This document shows positions 26,307 through 35,475 of a DNA stretch of 64,000 nt, one piece after another. This stretch comes from Anabaena cylindrica PCC 7122 (GTDB taxonomy: Bacteria; Cyanobacteriota; Cyanobacteriia; Cyanobacteriales; Nostocaceae). A program made the translations under genes and the position numbers. The notes beneath the pieces were generated by a model. That model saw only the letters and a program-made list of their open reading frames with translations. It was not told where the DNA came from and searched no databases. The stretch is from positions 3,848,001-3,912,000 of the forward strand of contig NC_019771.1 in the NCBI RefSeq assembly GCF_000317695.1, in the 5' to 3' direction. Position 1 is the stretch's first letter; the number at the start of each line of letters is the position of its first letter.

Positions 26307-27740
26307 GGTTCTTCGGTAGTTGTTATGCCAAACTATTAGCTACACTCACTAAATAATATTAAAAAATGTATCAATAAATGACTAAAGGTATTGTAGGGGT
26401 TGACATACAAAGAGCATTTATTATTAACTATAAATGCAATCCAAATTATTTTTAGATAAACTTAAAGTTATGACTGGCAAAAAAGGTATTAAAATTCTAA
26501 CAGAAATTCTGGATTTAAGCGGTGTAAAAGTTGTATCACATCGCCTTCATACCGGAATTGGAATGATTTTACAAATTGAACAAGAAAATTCATTTGCTAC
26601 CTGCCCATATTGTGGCACAACCAGCCATAAATTACATCAAAATCATAGACATATTATTAAAGACCTCCCTTTTGGAGAAAAAGAAATATTTTTAGAAATT
26701 AATCGCCGACAGTTTAAATGTGAACAATGTAAAAAACCATTTAGTGAAGATTTAGATTTTGTTAAAAAGAAAAGAACTTTTACAAATCGCCTTGCAAATA
26801 AGACAATACAAGAAGTTTTAGAAAACGACATTCATAGTGTAGCAGCAAAAGGTATAGTAACAAAAGACGAAATAGAAAGAATGTTAAAAGACGCATCATC
26901 AGAATTACCAGATTTAAAACCTATAAATCTAAAAAGACTGGGAATTGATGAAATAGCTTTGAAGAAAGGACATGGGAATTACTGTGCAGTATTAGTAGAT
27001 TTAGATCAGAGCAAACTAATTGCGATTTTAAGCGGACGAACACAAGAAATAATCAGGAAAACCCTTATGGGATGGGGGACAGAGATTCTAGAAAATATAG
27101 AAGAAGTCAGTATAGATTTGTGGAGTGGCTATAAAACTTTAGTAACAGAATTAATGCCAAATGCTCAAGTAGTAGCTGATAGATTTCATGTAATGACACA
27201 GATTAACAAAGAATTAGATACACAAAGAAAAAGGGAAAAACGGAAAGTTGAAGATTTAATCAAGAAAGCAAATACAACAGAAAAATCTAAATATGAAGAA
27301 ATATTAGCTGGATTGAAGAATAGTAAATATCCCTTACTTAAAAATGAAGATAAGTTAACCCAAGAGCAATTAGAGAAACTGATTCAAGTTAAAAATGTCT
27401 CGCCTATTTTGAAGGAAATGCACGAATTTAAAGAAAAGATTAGGCAAATTTTTAATACTACACAAGATTGGTATACGGGAGTTTTCAAATTAGGTATGTG
27501 GTTATCGAGAGCTAAAAAATACTTCCCAAATAGCAACAATACTATTATTCGTTGGTATCAGGAAATTATAGCCTACTTTGATAATAGGACAACCAGTGGT
27601 ACTGTGGAAGGAATTAATAACAAGCTTAAACTAATAAAACGTTCGGGATATGGATTTAAAAACTTTGAAAATTTCCGAATTAGATGCTTATTAAGTTGGC
27701 ATTATGTTTAATAGTTTAGCATAAAAAGTACCGAAGAGCC
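26307..27740 (+). mobile_element. Complete ISL3-family insertion sequence with 8-bp target duplication
   Basis: 1434 bp. The left end begins GGTTCTTCGGTAGTTGTTAT; the right end, read inward, begins GGCTCTTCGGTACTTTTTAT. The inverted repeats continue to CTATTA with only a few mismatches. The direct repeat AAATATAA occurs at 26299-26306 and 27741-27748, an 8-bp target duplication as expected for ISL3 elements. One full-length transposase gene occupies it. The perfect duplication and intact gene suggest a recent, possibly active insertion. Confidence 0.93.
26434..27711 (+). CDS. ISL3-family transposase
   Basis: 425 residues. An N-terminal zinc-binding segment (CPYCGTTSHK, then CEQCKKPFSED) is followed by the DDE catalytic core: the first Asp in RLGIDEIALKKGHG, the second in VVADRFHVMTQINKELD, and the Glu in TSGTVEGINNKLKLIKRSGY. 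This order and the C-terminal GFKNFENFRIRCLLSWHYV are typical of ISL3 transposases. The gene is very AT-rich compared with its neighbours, consistent with import. No frameshift or stop is visible. Confidence 0.95.
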   Translation: MQSKLFLDKLKVMTGKKGIKILTEILDLSGVKVVSHRLHTGIGMILQIEQENSFATCPYCGTTSHKLHQNHRHIIKDLPFGEKEIFLEINRRQFKCEQCKKPFSEDLDFVKKKRTFTNRLANKTIQEVLENDIHSVAAKGIVTKDEIERMLKDASSELPDLKPINLKRLGIDEIALKKGHGNYCAVLVDLDQSKLIAILSGRTQEIIRKTLMGWGTEILENIEEVSIDLWSGYKTLVTELMPNAQVVADRFHVMTQINKELDTQRKREKRKVEDLIKKANTTEKSKYEEILAGLKNSKYPLLKNEDKLTQEQLEKLIQVKNVSPILKEMHEFKEKIRQIFNTTQDWYTGVFKLGMWLSRAKKYFPNSNNTIIRWYQEIIAYFDNRTTSGTVEGINNKLKLIKRSGYGFKNFENFRIRCLLSWHYV

Positions 27741-27748
27741 AAATATAA

Positions 27749-27881
27749 AGGAATAGAAACCCCAGAAGCGGAAGCAATAGCTAGTTTTGATTACTTTTTT
27801 GATTCCCAAGTCCGTCAACAATACTATTATCAACAAATTGCTATCAATCGCAGTTTAAATTGTCTCTGGGTCAATATTTAA
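27749..27881 (+). pseudogene. Short C-terminal protein remnant beside the IS
   Basis: Immediately right of the IS target duplication, an open frame reads GIETPEAEAIASFDYFFDS and continues to a stop near 27881, with protein-like composition. Upstream it is cut by the IS and the older IS end. It overlaps the end of the convergent Uma2 gene. I do not recognise the family, and it may be chance coding. Confidence 0.25.
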
Positions 27882-28577
27882 TTCTCTCAATTTTGCTGCT
27901 AAACGTGCTGCTTTTTGATCTGCTGCTTTTCTTGCTTCTGCTTCGTGTTCTGCTCTTTTAGCTTCCTGTTCTGCGCTTTCTTCCGGTGTGGGAACTAAAA
28001 TTCCTTCCCGTGTAAAATACCGCAATAAACCATTATAAACACCCAAATATAAACCTAGCTGTTGACTCCAAAGATGTCCTTTTTTATTTAATTCAAGTGG
28101 CTGATATTTTCCATCTAATAAATGAAAACCTGCAAATTCTAAAGTATAAGGATCAAACCAAAAATAATCTGGTGTTCGGAATGTATTTTGATAAAGTTGT
28201 TTTTTAAATTCTCTATCTGTCTTAGCTGTACTTGGTGAGAGAATTTCTACAATCATATTGGGATATTTACCATCCTCATTCCACACTACCCAACTTTTCC
28301 GGGTTTTGCGTTCAGTTTCTAAAACTACAAAGAAATCTGGACCACGAGAATCTTCTGATTTTTTCTGGTTAGGACTATAGTAAATGCTCATGTTTCCAGT
28401 AGCATAGAAATCATTTTTATCTTTCCATAACCATTCTAAACATTTGAATAATAGAATTATTTGTCTGAGATGCAGTTCTGTTTCCACAGGAGGTTCATCA
28501 CTATATAAATCACCTGGGGGAAAAATTATATCTGGGGAGATGTTTTCTTGAGTTTCTAGTCCTTGTGCAATGATCAT
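27855..28577 (-). CDS. Uma2-family (DUF820) putative restriction endonuclease-like protein
   Basis: 240 residues. The DUF820/Uma2 core, a PD-(D/E)XK nuclease-fold domain hugely expanded in cyanobacteria, is visible: RGPDFFVVLETERKTRKSW, then MIVEILSPSTAKTDREFKKQ, then PDYFWFDPYTLEFAGFHL. The C-terminal ~40 residues form an Ala/Glu/Lys-rich coiled coil (EAKRAEHEAEARKAADQKAA), common in the family. Acidic and basic catalytic positions appear present (PD, E, and K of TDREFKK). The function is unproven. Confidence 0.85.
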   Translation of the reverse strand: MIIAQGLETQENISPDIIFPPGDLYSDEPPVETELHLRQIILLFKCLEWLWKDKNDFYATGNMSIYYSPNQKKSEDSRGPDFFVVLETERKTRKSWVVWNEDGKYPNMIVEILSPSTAKTDREFKKQLYQNTFRTPDYFWFDPYTLEFAGFHLLDGKYQPLELNKKGHLWSQQLGLYLGVYNGLLRYFTREGILVPTPEESAEQEAKRAEHEAEARKAADQKAARLAAKLRELNIDPETI

Positions 28578-28635
28578 AAATTTGATATAGCATCAAGTTA
28601 TAATTTTTTGATTATATCATTCATTGATCAGCTTT

Positions 28636-28735
28636 TATAGCGGTTTTTGGTTAAGTGAGATACAAGAACCCCACCCCCAACCCCCTCATCGCAAGCGATG
28701 AGAGGGCTATGATGTATTTCATTCAAACCGCTATA
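28636..28735. repeat. 100-bp MITE-like element
   Basis: Perfect terminal inverted repeats TATAGCGGTTT (28636-28646) and AAACCGCTATA (28725-28735) enclose a C-rich stretch and a hairpin, CCCTCATCGCAAGCGATGAGAGGG. Weaker complementarity continues outside (ATCAGCTT on the left, AAGCTGAT on the right). No coding content. It lies between the Uma2 gene and trpF. Confidence 0.8.
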
Positions 28736-28770
28736 GTAATATAGTAAGCTGATAAATGATAGCTGAATAC

Positions 28771-29400
28771 TCACACAGATTTTAACCTTGCAAACAACAA
28801 TGCTACTTTATCCAAATTCTTATTACCTGGCGAGAGTTCCACACCACTAGATAAATCAATACCATTAGGATGCAGTTGATTTAGTGCATCTATGATATTA
28901 TCTGGTGTCAGTCCTCCGGCTAAAAACCAAGGGCAAGTGGGGCTAAAGTCCTCTAGCATTTGCCAATCTAAGGTTTTACCTGTACCTCCTAATTGTTGAG
29001 GATGATAGGCATCAAGTAGTAAGGTATCTACATTTTTGGTGTAGTTAGCTGCTGTTTGGAGATGCTCTAGACTGCGAACTCTCATGGCTTTAATTATTTC
29101 TACCTGGGGTAGAGATTGACGTAATTGATGGCAAAATGCTGGAGATTCATCACCGTGTAACTGGACACCAGTCAAACCTGATGCCAAAACTGTTTGGCTG
29201 ATGTTGGTAATGCTGGTGTTGGCAAAAACACCAATTATGTCAATATTTCTAGGCAGTTGGGCGATCGCTGCCTGAATTTGTTCTATGGTAACGTAGCGCG
29301 GTGAAGTCGGTACGCAAATAAAGCCTAGTGCTGTTGCACCCAGAGAAGCGATCGCTATAGACTGCTCTGGTTGAGTGATGCCGCAAATTTTAACCCGCAT
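28771..29400 (-). CDS. trpF: Phosphoribosylanthranilate isomerase
   Basis: 209 residues. It isomerises N-(5'-phosphoribosyl)anthranilate in tryptophan synthesis. The catalytic Cys lies in VKICGITQPEQ at residue 5, and the catalytic Asp in TLLLDAYHPQQLGGTGKTLDW. Phosphate-binding glycines follow in FLAGGLTPDNI and GIDLSSGVELSPGNK. It is a (beta/alpha)8 barrel of normal length. No other trp genes lie nearby, usual for cyanobacteria. It is divergent from psaK. Confidence 0.95.
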   Translation of the reverse strand: MRVKICGITQPEQSIAIASLGATALGFICVPTSPRYVTIEQIQAAIAQLPRNIDIIGVFANTSITNISQTVLASGLTGVQLHGDESPAFCHQLRQSLPQVEIIKAMRVRSLEHLQTAANYTKNVDTLLLDAYHPQQLGGTGKTLDWQMLEDFSPTCPWFLAGGLTPDNIIDALNQLHPNGIDLSSGVELSPGNKNLDKVALLFARLKSV

Positions 29401-29529
29401 TCAAAGACAAGAGAAATTAAAAATAATCACAAAAGTAACCTAAATTAGGCAAAAAAGTTTTGCTTTGTCCTACGGAATTTTATAATCTTGTAGGTTTACA
29501 TTCCTTTTTTCATTGTAGGAGAATACAAC

Positions 29530-29784
29530 TTGATATCATCTATCTTACTAGCAGCAGCTGCATCAGTTCCCGCCACACCTGTGTGGAGTCCTACAGTGGG
29601 TATCATTATCAGTGCCAGCAGTCTAGTAGTACTTTTACTCAGTTTGGCAAGTAAAGCGCCTAAAATTGGGCCACAAATGCCTTTACTGCCCATCACTGTT
29701 CCAGCTTTTATTGCCGCAATGGCTTTTGGTCATGTGATTGGTGTTGGCATTGTTTTAGGACTGACTAACATTGGTCGTTTATAA
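29530..29784 (+). CDS. psaK: Photosystem I subunit PsaK
   Basis: 84 residues from a TTG start at 29530, chosen because AGGAG lies 9 bp upstream (29517-29521) and the family begins MISS/MLTS-like. Two transmembrane helices: WSPTVGIIISASSLVVLLLS and VPAFIAAMAFGHVIGVGIVL, ending LTNIGRL. PsaK is a peripheral thylakoid subunit of photosystem I, at the antenna and state-transition interface. The middle loop (KAPKIGPQMPLLP) is shorter than in the commonest PsaK form, so it may be an alternative copy. A strong terminator follows. Confidence 0.88.
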   Translation: MISSILLAAAASVPATPVWSPTVGIIISASSLVVLLLSLASKAPKIGPQMPLLPITVPAFIAAMAFGHVIGVGIVLGLTNIGRL

Positions 29785-29825
29785 ATTCTGGTTGAGATTC
29801 TCTTGTTATCAAGGGTAAAAATTGC

Positions 29826-29861
29826 GCGGTAGGTAAAAATCAAATTCCCTACCGCTTTTTT
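29826..29861 (+). terminator. Rho-independent terminator of psaK
   Basis: GCGGTAGG and CCTACCGC form an 8-bp perfect stem with a 14-nt loop, followed directly by six T residues. It lies 42 bp after the psaK stop codon. Further hairpins follow in this 349-bp gap (AGGGGC...GCCCCT near 29871-29896, and the palindrome GTGTATTGCAATACAC at 30070-30085), but no gene is visible before 30134. Confidence 0.9.
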
Positions 29862-30133
29862 ATACTAAACAGGGGCGTATTACAACAAGCCCCTATTACA
29901 GCAGTTTGCGTAGTTAGGAGGTACAAAATCTAAATTGAAGCTTATACACAAAGCCAGTTTGACTTCTGACTCCTGAATTCTGCTGTATTTTGAATAATTC
30001 AATATTTCCAATTAAATTGTCTATTCTAGAAATTAGAGCAGCTCGCACCTGGGATAGAAAGCTGTAGGAGTGTATTGCAATACACCCCTAATATACAGAA
30101 ATTTTGTCCATAATTAATTTTAGGAAAAAGATA

Positions 30134-31366
30134 ATGCAAACAAATTGGAAAATTGGCTCTTTATTTGGTATTCCTCTATTTTTAGATCCGTTTTGGTTTG
30201 TGATTTTGGGTTTAGCAACCCTGAATTTTGGAGTAGCTTACCAAGAATGGGGGACTATCACAGGTTGGAGTGCTGGATTAGTTATGGCACTGTTGTTATT
30301 TACTTCCGTGCTATTACATGAGTTGGGTCATAGTTTGGTAGCACAGTCGCAAGGGATTAAAGTTAATTCAATTACTTTGTTTTTCTTTGGTGGGATTGCA
30401 GCGATAGAAGAGGAATCGAAAACGCCTGGTAAAGCGTTTCAAGTAGCGATCGCTGGGCCTGCGGTTAGTATAGTTCTATTTTTATTACTGCGTCTAGGTT
30501 CTAATTTCATTCCTGATACCACAGTGTTGAATGTAATGGTGGGAGATTTAGCGAGAATTAACTTAGTTGTCGCTTTATTTAACTTGATTCCCGGTTTACC
30601 TCTAGATGGGGGACAGGTGTTAAAAGCAGCACTATGGAAAATAACAGGCGATCGCTTTCAAGCGGTACATTGGGCAGCAAAAGCTGGGCAGATTTTAGGT
30701 TATAGTGCGATCGCACTAGGATTTGTAATCGATTTCCTGACCAAGGAATTATTAACAGGTTTGTGGATTGTGCTATTGGGTTGGTTTGCGATTCGCAACG
30801 CTAACAACTACGACCGTATAACTACATTACAAGAAACCCTACTCAAACTAGTAGCATCTGATGCTATGACCCGTGATTTTCGGGTAGTTGATGCCAACCA
30901 AACAATCCGAGAGTTTGCTGATTTATATCTTTTAGAAACATCTTCCTCCCAAGTTTACTTTGCTGCTGCTGATGGACGTTACCGGGGTATGGTGACAGTT
31001 GAAGATTTGCGGACAACAGAAAGAAGTCAATGGGAAACCCAAACTCTGCAAAGCATAGTTCATCCCCTCACCACCATACCCACCGTTACCGAGTCCACTT
31101 CCTTAGCCGCAGTAATTAACAAGCTAGAAAATGAACAGTTAACTCGAATTACCGTACTCTCTCCTGCTGGTGCTGTAGCCGGTATCATCGACCGAGGAGA
31201 TACGGTCAACTGTTTAGCACAAAAGTTAAATTTGCGAATCACCGACGCTGAAATCAAGCGTATTAAAGAAGAAAGTAGCTTTCCACCAGGTTTACAGTTA
31301 GGGGGAATAGCTAAGTCATTAGAAACTATTAAGGATGAAGATCGTCAGATTCAATCTGTTACCTGA
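30134..31366 (+). CDS. Site-2 protease family metallopeptidase with CBS domains
   Basis: 410 residues from the ATG at 30134 (AGGAAAAAG upstream). The N-terminal half is a polytopic S2P (M50) protease: the zinc site in LLHELGHSLVAQSQG within a helix, and the third ligand in LIPGLPLDGGQVLKAAL. The C-terminal half has two CBS domains (starting VASDAMTRDFRVVDANQT and VHPLTTIPTVTESTSLA), which usually bind adenosine ligands. These proteases cut membrane proteins, often anti-sigma factors. The stop overlaps the end of the convergent caspase-like gene by 16 bp. Confidence 0.92.
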   Translation: MQTNWKIGSLFGIPLFLDPFWFVILGLATLNFGVAYQEWGTITGWSAGLVMALLLFTSVLLHELGHSLVAQSQGIKVNSITLFFFGGIAAIEEESKTPGKAFQVAIAGPAVSIVLFLLLRLGSNFIPDTTVLNVMVGDLARINLVVALFNLIPGLPLDGGQVLKAALWKITGDRFQAVHWAAKAGQILGYSAIALGFVIDFLTKELLTGLWIVLLGWFAIRNANNYDRITTLQETLLKLVASDAMTRDFRVVDANQTIREFADLYLLETSSSQVYFAAADGRYRGMVTVEDLRTTERSQWETQTLQSIVHPLTTIPTVTESTSLAAVINKLENEQLTRITVLSPAGAVAGIIDRGDTVNCLAQKLNLRITDAEIKRIKEESSFPPGLQLGGIAKSLETIKDEDRQIQSVT

Positions 31367-32550
31367 CGCAAAACCATTCCTGTTTTCACAACTCCCACAC
31401 CAGTTGCTTCTCCGACTAAACCCTTCCGATTGAGTAGCGTTACCTTTCCTGTGCCATTCACCACCTTAAACTCCGTTCCTTGATCAAGTACAGCTAAATT
31501 TGCACCACCCAACCACAGACTAACCCGATTATCGGCAACTGCTGTGACGACAGCATTACCAGTTGGGGCAGGATTATTGACAAAAAACAGCGGTTGAGAT
31601 TTGTAATTACTACCGGGTTTGATTTCATAACCAGGAGTTTGATTGAATTTCTGAGGAATTTGGGGCAAGATAGAAGCGATCGCACTATCAACAGTACTAT
31701 CTTGCTGCCAAAGGTATTGGGTTAATAAATAAGTAAAAATACCAGCACGAAAACCATTAATATTCACTTCTCGCGCCAATTGTTGAGGATTGGTAGCGGC
31801 TAAAACCATACCTTTAGCAACCCCTGCACGATAACCCTTAACAAATGCCTCTGGCGACATTTTCAACCGTGATAACCACTGTTCCTGATAAGTTTTTTCC
31901 TCAGCAGAAACTAGCACATTCTTGCCACCAGCACGGGATCTCACTCGTCCGTCCCGTGTTGCACCTCCAGAAAAACAACTATCTAACACCGCAGTCACGT
32001 TTTCTGTAGACAATGCAGACATCAATAAATATAGAGTATGTCCCATAATATCTTTGACTGTCCCCCCAGTATGAGGATATCCAGCCGGTAGAGAACTATC
32101 CACAGGGACAAAAGTACCATTAAGACCCTCTTGATTTTTTGTATCTACCGCAATGGGTTTAGGGTCAAAAACGCGTGAACCATGTCCCGAATAGTGATAA
32201 ACAACCACATCTCCAGGCTTGGCTTGCTTAATTAAATGTTCTTCAAACGCTTCTAAAATACCTTGGCGATTCGCTTTTTCGTCCGGCAAAATATAAATGT
32301 CTTGAGGATTAAAACCAAAGCGATGGGTGAGGAGATGGCTTTGTAACTCCAGATCGTTAAGACACCCTTCTAAAGGTTGGGATGAATATTGGTTGATACC
32401 AACAAGTAAAGCAAGTTTGCGCGGAGTACTTTGAGCAAGGACTTTGCCGTAGTTTTGCGCCTCTTCTAGAAATGATAGCTGGTTTAATCCTAAAGTAGCT
32501 AAGGCTGAACCAGCGAAATATAAGAAATGGCGACGAGAAATAGAAGACAT
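31351..32550 (-). CDS. Caspase-family (metacaspase-like) peptidase with Tat signal
   Basis: 399 residues. The N-terminus SSISRRHFLYFAGSALATLG is a Tat-type signal (R-R-x-F-L), so the folded protein is probably exported. The C14 peptidase domain (about 42-290) has the catalytic His in VVYHYSGHGSRVFD and Cys in AVLDSCFSGGATRDG. The C-terminal ~80 residues form a small beta-rich domain (VSLWLGGANLAVLDQGTEF). Cyanobacterial orthocaspases/metacaspases cleave after Arg/Lys and are linked to stress and cell death. It is convergent with the S2P protease. Confidence 0.9.
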   Translation of the reverse strand: MSSISRRHFLYFAGSALATLGLNQLSFLEEAQNYGKVLAQSTPRKLALLVGINQYSSQPLEGCLNDLELQSHLLTHRFGFNPQDIYILPDEKANRQGILEAFEEHLIKQAKPGDVVVYHYSGHGSRVFDPKPIAVDTKNQEGLNGTFVPVDSSLPAGYPHTGGTVKDIMGHTLYLLMSALSTENVTAVLDSCFSGGATRDGRVRSRAGGKNVLVSAEEKTYQEQWLSRLKMSPEAFVKGYRAGVAKGMVLAATNPQQLAREVNINGFRAGIFTYLLTQYLWQQDSTVDSAIASILPQIPQKFNQTPGYEIKPGSNYKSQPLFFVNNPAPTGNAVVTAVADNRVSLWLGGANLAVLDQGTEFKVVNGTGKVTLLNRKGLVGEATGVGVVKTGMVLRQVTD

Positions 32551-33065
32551 AAGTAGCTAAGATGGGTTTTCTGGCAACTGGAAAGATGGGAACAAGAAAG
32601 AGAGCTTTTTAGCAGGTTTCCACCGTGAGTTTCGACGAGTCTTACAGTAAGTAGGGCTTGCTTAATAAAGCTAAAACATAGATATATCAAGAGTCGGAAG
32701 GTTAAAAAGGTAAATCAGGTGCAAGGAATAAGCATTGAAACTACCAAAAACCTATCACTGGATCTGATTCAAGACGATTCTTCTCTTCTTCTAATTCTTC
32801 CTCCTGACTCCTAGCCCTGACGGAAAGACTTTTATGCCTAACGGCACGCTACGCGGTAAGCGAAGCTATGCCCGCAGGGCTTTACAGCAAACCCTAAGTA
32901 GCATCATAGTAGAAAGTAAGAATAGCACCTTCCTTAGAGACGAAACAGTTCGCAAATGTTTCCCTTTCTGTCAATTTGCAGTTTTTTTTGATCAAGCTGC
33001 GGAAATACTAGCGGTAATACGTTAGTCTGTTGAAAAACAGCAGCAACAGATTTTTTTATAACTCT
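32551..33065. other. 515-bp intergenic region with dispersed repeats
   Basis: No supported gene. The stretch around 32834-32890 (GCCTAACGGCACGCTACGCGG and neighbouring GC-rich blocks) is a cyanobacterial dispersed repeat; the open frame through it (32834-33025) is discounted. Relatives occur near 2585, 25080 and 26140. The part next to 33066 presumably holds the promoter of the M23 peptidase gene. Confidence 0.5.
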
Positions 33066-33989
33066 ATGACTACCAAAACTCACCCTATCAATCCGCAGAA
33101 TTGGTTGCAGAGTGTTAGCATCATCAACCGTGCCAATAAAATTTTAATGGGAATAATTGCGGCTGTCCCTATGGCTTTAGCCTTACCAGTACAGGCTTTA
33201 GAAGTACAGATCATCCCTAACAAACCACGATTAGGAGATACTTTATCGGTAGTAATTGACTTAGAGAGTCAAGATAAGCCTGGTATTCCTATGGTAACAG
33301 TGGGAGAGAAAACATATCCAGCCTTTGAAATTTCTCCAAATAAATACCGTTCTTTCATTCCTACCACTCCACTGGAAAAACCTGGAGTTAGAAAAGTGAC
33401 AATAGCCGGAGAAGGTCAGCGACAAAGGAACTTAGCCGTGTACGTAGGCGATCGCAAATTCCCCATCCAACGCATTACCTTACCCCCTGGAAAAGCTGGA
33501 GTCCAAGCCACAGAACTTGAACTTAACCGTGTTGCCGCTTTCAAAGCCCTGCAAACACCTCAAAAATACTGGAATGGTGTTTTCCTGACACCAAATAAAG
33601 GCAGGATGACCACAACTTATGGTGTACGTCGCTACTATAATGGTAAATTTGCAAATGATTACTACCATCGTGGCTTAGACTATGCTGGTGCATCTGGTTC
33701 CGCTGTAATTGCCCCAGCTGCTGGACGGGTTGCTTTAGTAGGTACAGTATCCGCAGGTTTCCGAGTTCATGGTAACATAGTTGGCATTGACCACGGTCAA
33801 GGAGTAACCAGCGTTTTTATGCACCTAAGTCGCATTAATGTCAAAGAAGGTGATTTAGTAAAAGCTGGACAACTTATTGGTGGTGTAGGTTCAACGGGTG
33901 CTTCCACAGGGCCTCACTTACACTGGGGTTTATACGTTAATGGGCAATCCATTGACCCACAATCCTGGAAAAACAAGGTGGTTGACTAG
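33066..33989 (+). CDS. M23-family metallopeptidase (LytM-type)
   Basis: 307 residues from ATG 33066 (a TTG 36 bp upstream is less likely). An N-terminal hydrophobic segment (ILMGIIAAVPMALALPVQAL) is a signal peptide or anchor ending in an Ala-x-Ala-type site. A beta-rich spacer follows. The LytM zinc domain is complete: YYHRGLDYAGASGSAV, with later ligands in SVFMHLSRINV and TGPHLHWGLYVNG. It probably cleaves peptidoglycan cross-bridges in the periplasm during division or envelope remodelling. Confidence 0.92.
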   Translation: MTTKTHPINPQNWLQSVSIINRANKILMGIIAAVPMALALPVQALEVQIIPNKPRLGDTLSVVIDLESQDKPGIPMVTVGEKTYPAFEISPNKYRSFIPTTPLEKPGVRKVTIAGEGQRQRNLAVYVGDRKFPIQRITLPPGKAGVQATELELNRVAAFKALQTPQKYWNGVFLTPNKGRMTTTYGVRRYYNGKFANDYYHRGLDYAGASGSAVIAPAAGRVALVGTVSAGFRVHGNIVGIDHGQGVTSVFMHLSRINVKEGDLVKAGQLIGGVGSTGASTGPHLHWGLYVNGQSIDPQSWKNKVVD

Positions 33990-34074
33990 ATAATTCATAA
34001 TTCATAATTCGTAATTAAAATCATAATTATGAATTATGAAGATCGCTTAAATTTAATCGTGATAATTGATAATT

Positions 34075-34611
34075 ATGAGTATTGAAAAAATTGTAGAACA
34101 AGCTCTCCTGGATGGTTATCTAACACCAGCAATGGAAGCCGAAGTCGGACGAATTTGTGACAACGCCTCGGATCTTTCAATTGAAGAGTACATGGCGCTT
34201 GATCGACTTATGGGGTCATTGTTGACTGGTGAAGTAGTAGCAGTACCGCGCAAACAATTTATTAACGTCATGGAAGAATTGGTACTGACTGAGGTGATCG
34301 CTAAAGTAGCAGAAATTGAAGCCAGTTGTGAAAGTTCTCTGGATGTGGGGGATATCACAGCTTATGCCCTCAACCGTCTGCCACCCTTATATGCGACGAC
34401 AGAGGAAGGTGCAAAGTACCAACGTAAACGTGCCAAGACAGAACTTTATGAATTTATTTCTCAGCAAGTAGGGGAAGCAATAGATCGTTACTTAGACCAA
34501 CCGAATTTCTTCCCAGAACGTCAAGCCCTGAGCAAAAGCACCGGAAACGAAGTTTTACATCAAGTCAGTACCTTACTCCAAGTTTACGCGCCTAATTTTG
34601 AACAAAAATAA
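34075..34611 (+). CDS. ComFB-domain protein
   Basis: 178 residues from ATG 34075. The C-terminal half matches the late-competence ComFB domain: KQFINVMEELVLTEVIAKV, then DVGDITAYALNRLPPLYATT, then QRKRAKTELYEFISQQVGEAI. ComFB-like proteins in cyanobacteria have been reported to bind cyclic di-nucleotides and affect competence and motility; I cannot see binding residues with certainty. The gene follows a stretch rich in TAATTCAT-like repeats. Confidence 0.8.
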   Translation: MSIEKIVEQALLDGYLTPAMEAEVGRICDNASDLSIEEYMALDRLMGSLLTGEVVAVPRKQFINVMEELVLTEVIAKVAEIEASCESSLDVGDITAYALNRLPPLYATTEEGAKYQRKRAKTELYEFISQQVGEAIDRYLDQPNFFPERQALSKSTGNEVLHQVSTLLQVYAPNFEQK

Positions 34612-34627
34612 CATTATTGGGCATTGG

Positions 34628-34656
34628 TCATTAGTTCTTGAAGAAAAAACTAATGA
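34628..34656. terminator. Convergent-gene hairpin
   Basis: TCATTAGTT and AACTAATGA form a 9-bp perfect stem with an 11-nt A-rich loop, between the ends of the ComFB and L,D-transpeptidase genes, which converge here. It may terminate both transcripts, although a T-tract is weak on either side. Confidence 0.55.
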
Positions 34657-34674
34657 CTTTGCTCAGTTGCCGTT

Positions 34675-35475
34675 TCAGTTACGCACCAATACTGGCGTGC
34701 CTATATCTACCTGGCTATATAACATTTTGACATCAGAATTACGCATTCTTAAGCAACCATGAGACACAGCTGCTCCCACTAAATCGGTGTTAGGTGTGCC
34801 ATGAAAGCCAATTTCGTTGCGTCCATCTGACCAAAAACCAATCCATCTGTCTCCCAAAGGACTATCAGTACCTGGTTCAAATACTTTGCCAGTAATGGGA
34901 TGCCGCCAAATTGGATGGTGTTCCATGTGCATGACTTGAAAATCACCCGTGGGCGTTTCCCAGCCTTTTTTACCTACAGCAATAGGGTAACTAGCTATTA
35001 CTTGATCATAGCGATAAACATAGACACGGCGATCGCTTAAATTAACTACCACTTGTGTCTGACTAGATCCTAGTCCTTGGACAGATTTGGCTTGAGCCAC
35101 ACCCGGAAAGAAAAAACCTTTGGGACTATTATTTGTCTTCTGATTTTCTTCTTTTCTGGGAACTACCAACTTTGTCTGTTTTGGTGTAACCGCAGTATTA
35201 GCTACATCTTTGTTTCCTTGTCCCAATTTAGCCTTTGGCTTTGCAGGGGCTACAGATTCAGCTAAAGCAGGTTCCCCAATGCCAATGCCTTCAGAACGAT
35301 TTTTATTAGAGTCGGTGCGGGGGGTAGAATTTTGCCTTAATGTAGTGGATGCAGACTGATTTAACTGTCCTGTCGTTTTCATAATGTGCCAATGGACAGC
35401 CAAAGATAAAATTGCTGTACCAAAACACAGGAACATTACCATCCGCGCTACAGATTCATTTCTTGCCATTGCCAT
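34675..35475 (-). CDS. L,D-transpeptidase (YkuD)
   Basis: 266 residues. The N-terminal VARMVMFLCFGTAILSLAV is a membrane anchor; a Pro/Lys/Ser-rich linker follows to about 120. The YkuD domain is complete: VVNLSDRRVYVYRYDQVIAS, then GTPNTDLVGAAVSHGCLRMR with the catalytic H-G-C-R motif. It makes 3-3 cross-links or attaches proteins in peptidoglycan. It is divergent from the ECF sigma gene across a 497-bp gap. Confidence 0.93.
   Translation of the reverse strand: MAMARNESVARMVMFLCFGTAILSLAVHWHIMKTTGQLNQSASTTLRQNSTPRTDSNKNRSEGIGIGEPALAESVAPAKPKAKLGQGNKDVANTAVTPKQTKLVVPRKEENQKTNNSPKGFFFPGVAQAKSVQGLGSSQTQVVVNLSDRRVYVYRYDQVIASYPIAVGKKGWETPTGDFQVMHMEHHPIWRHPITGKVFEPGTDSPLGDRWIGFWSDGRNEIGFHGTPNTDLVGAAVSHGCLRMRNSDVKMLYSQVDIGTPVLVRN

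Noticed and set aside
32834..33025. Plus-strand frame
   Set aside because: Runs through a dispersed GC-rich repeat and lacks a ribosome-binding site.
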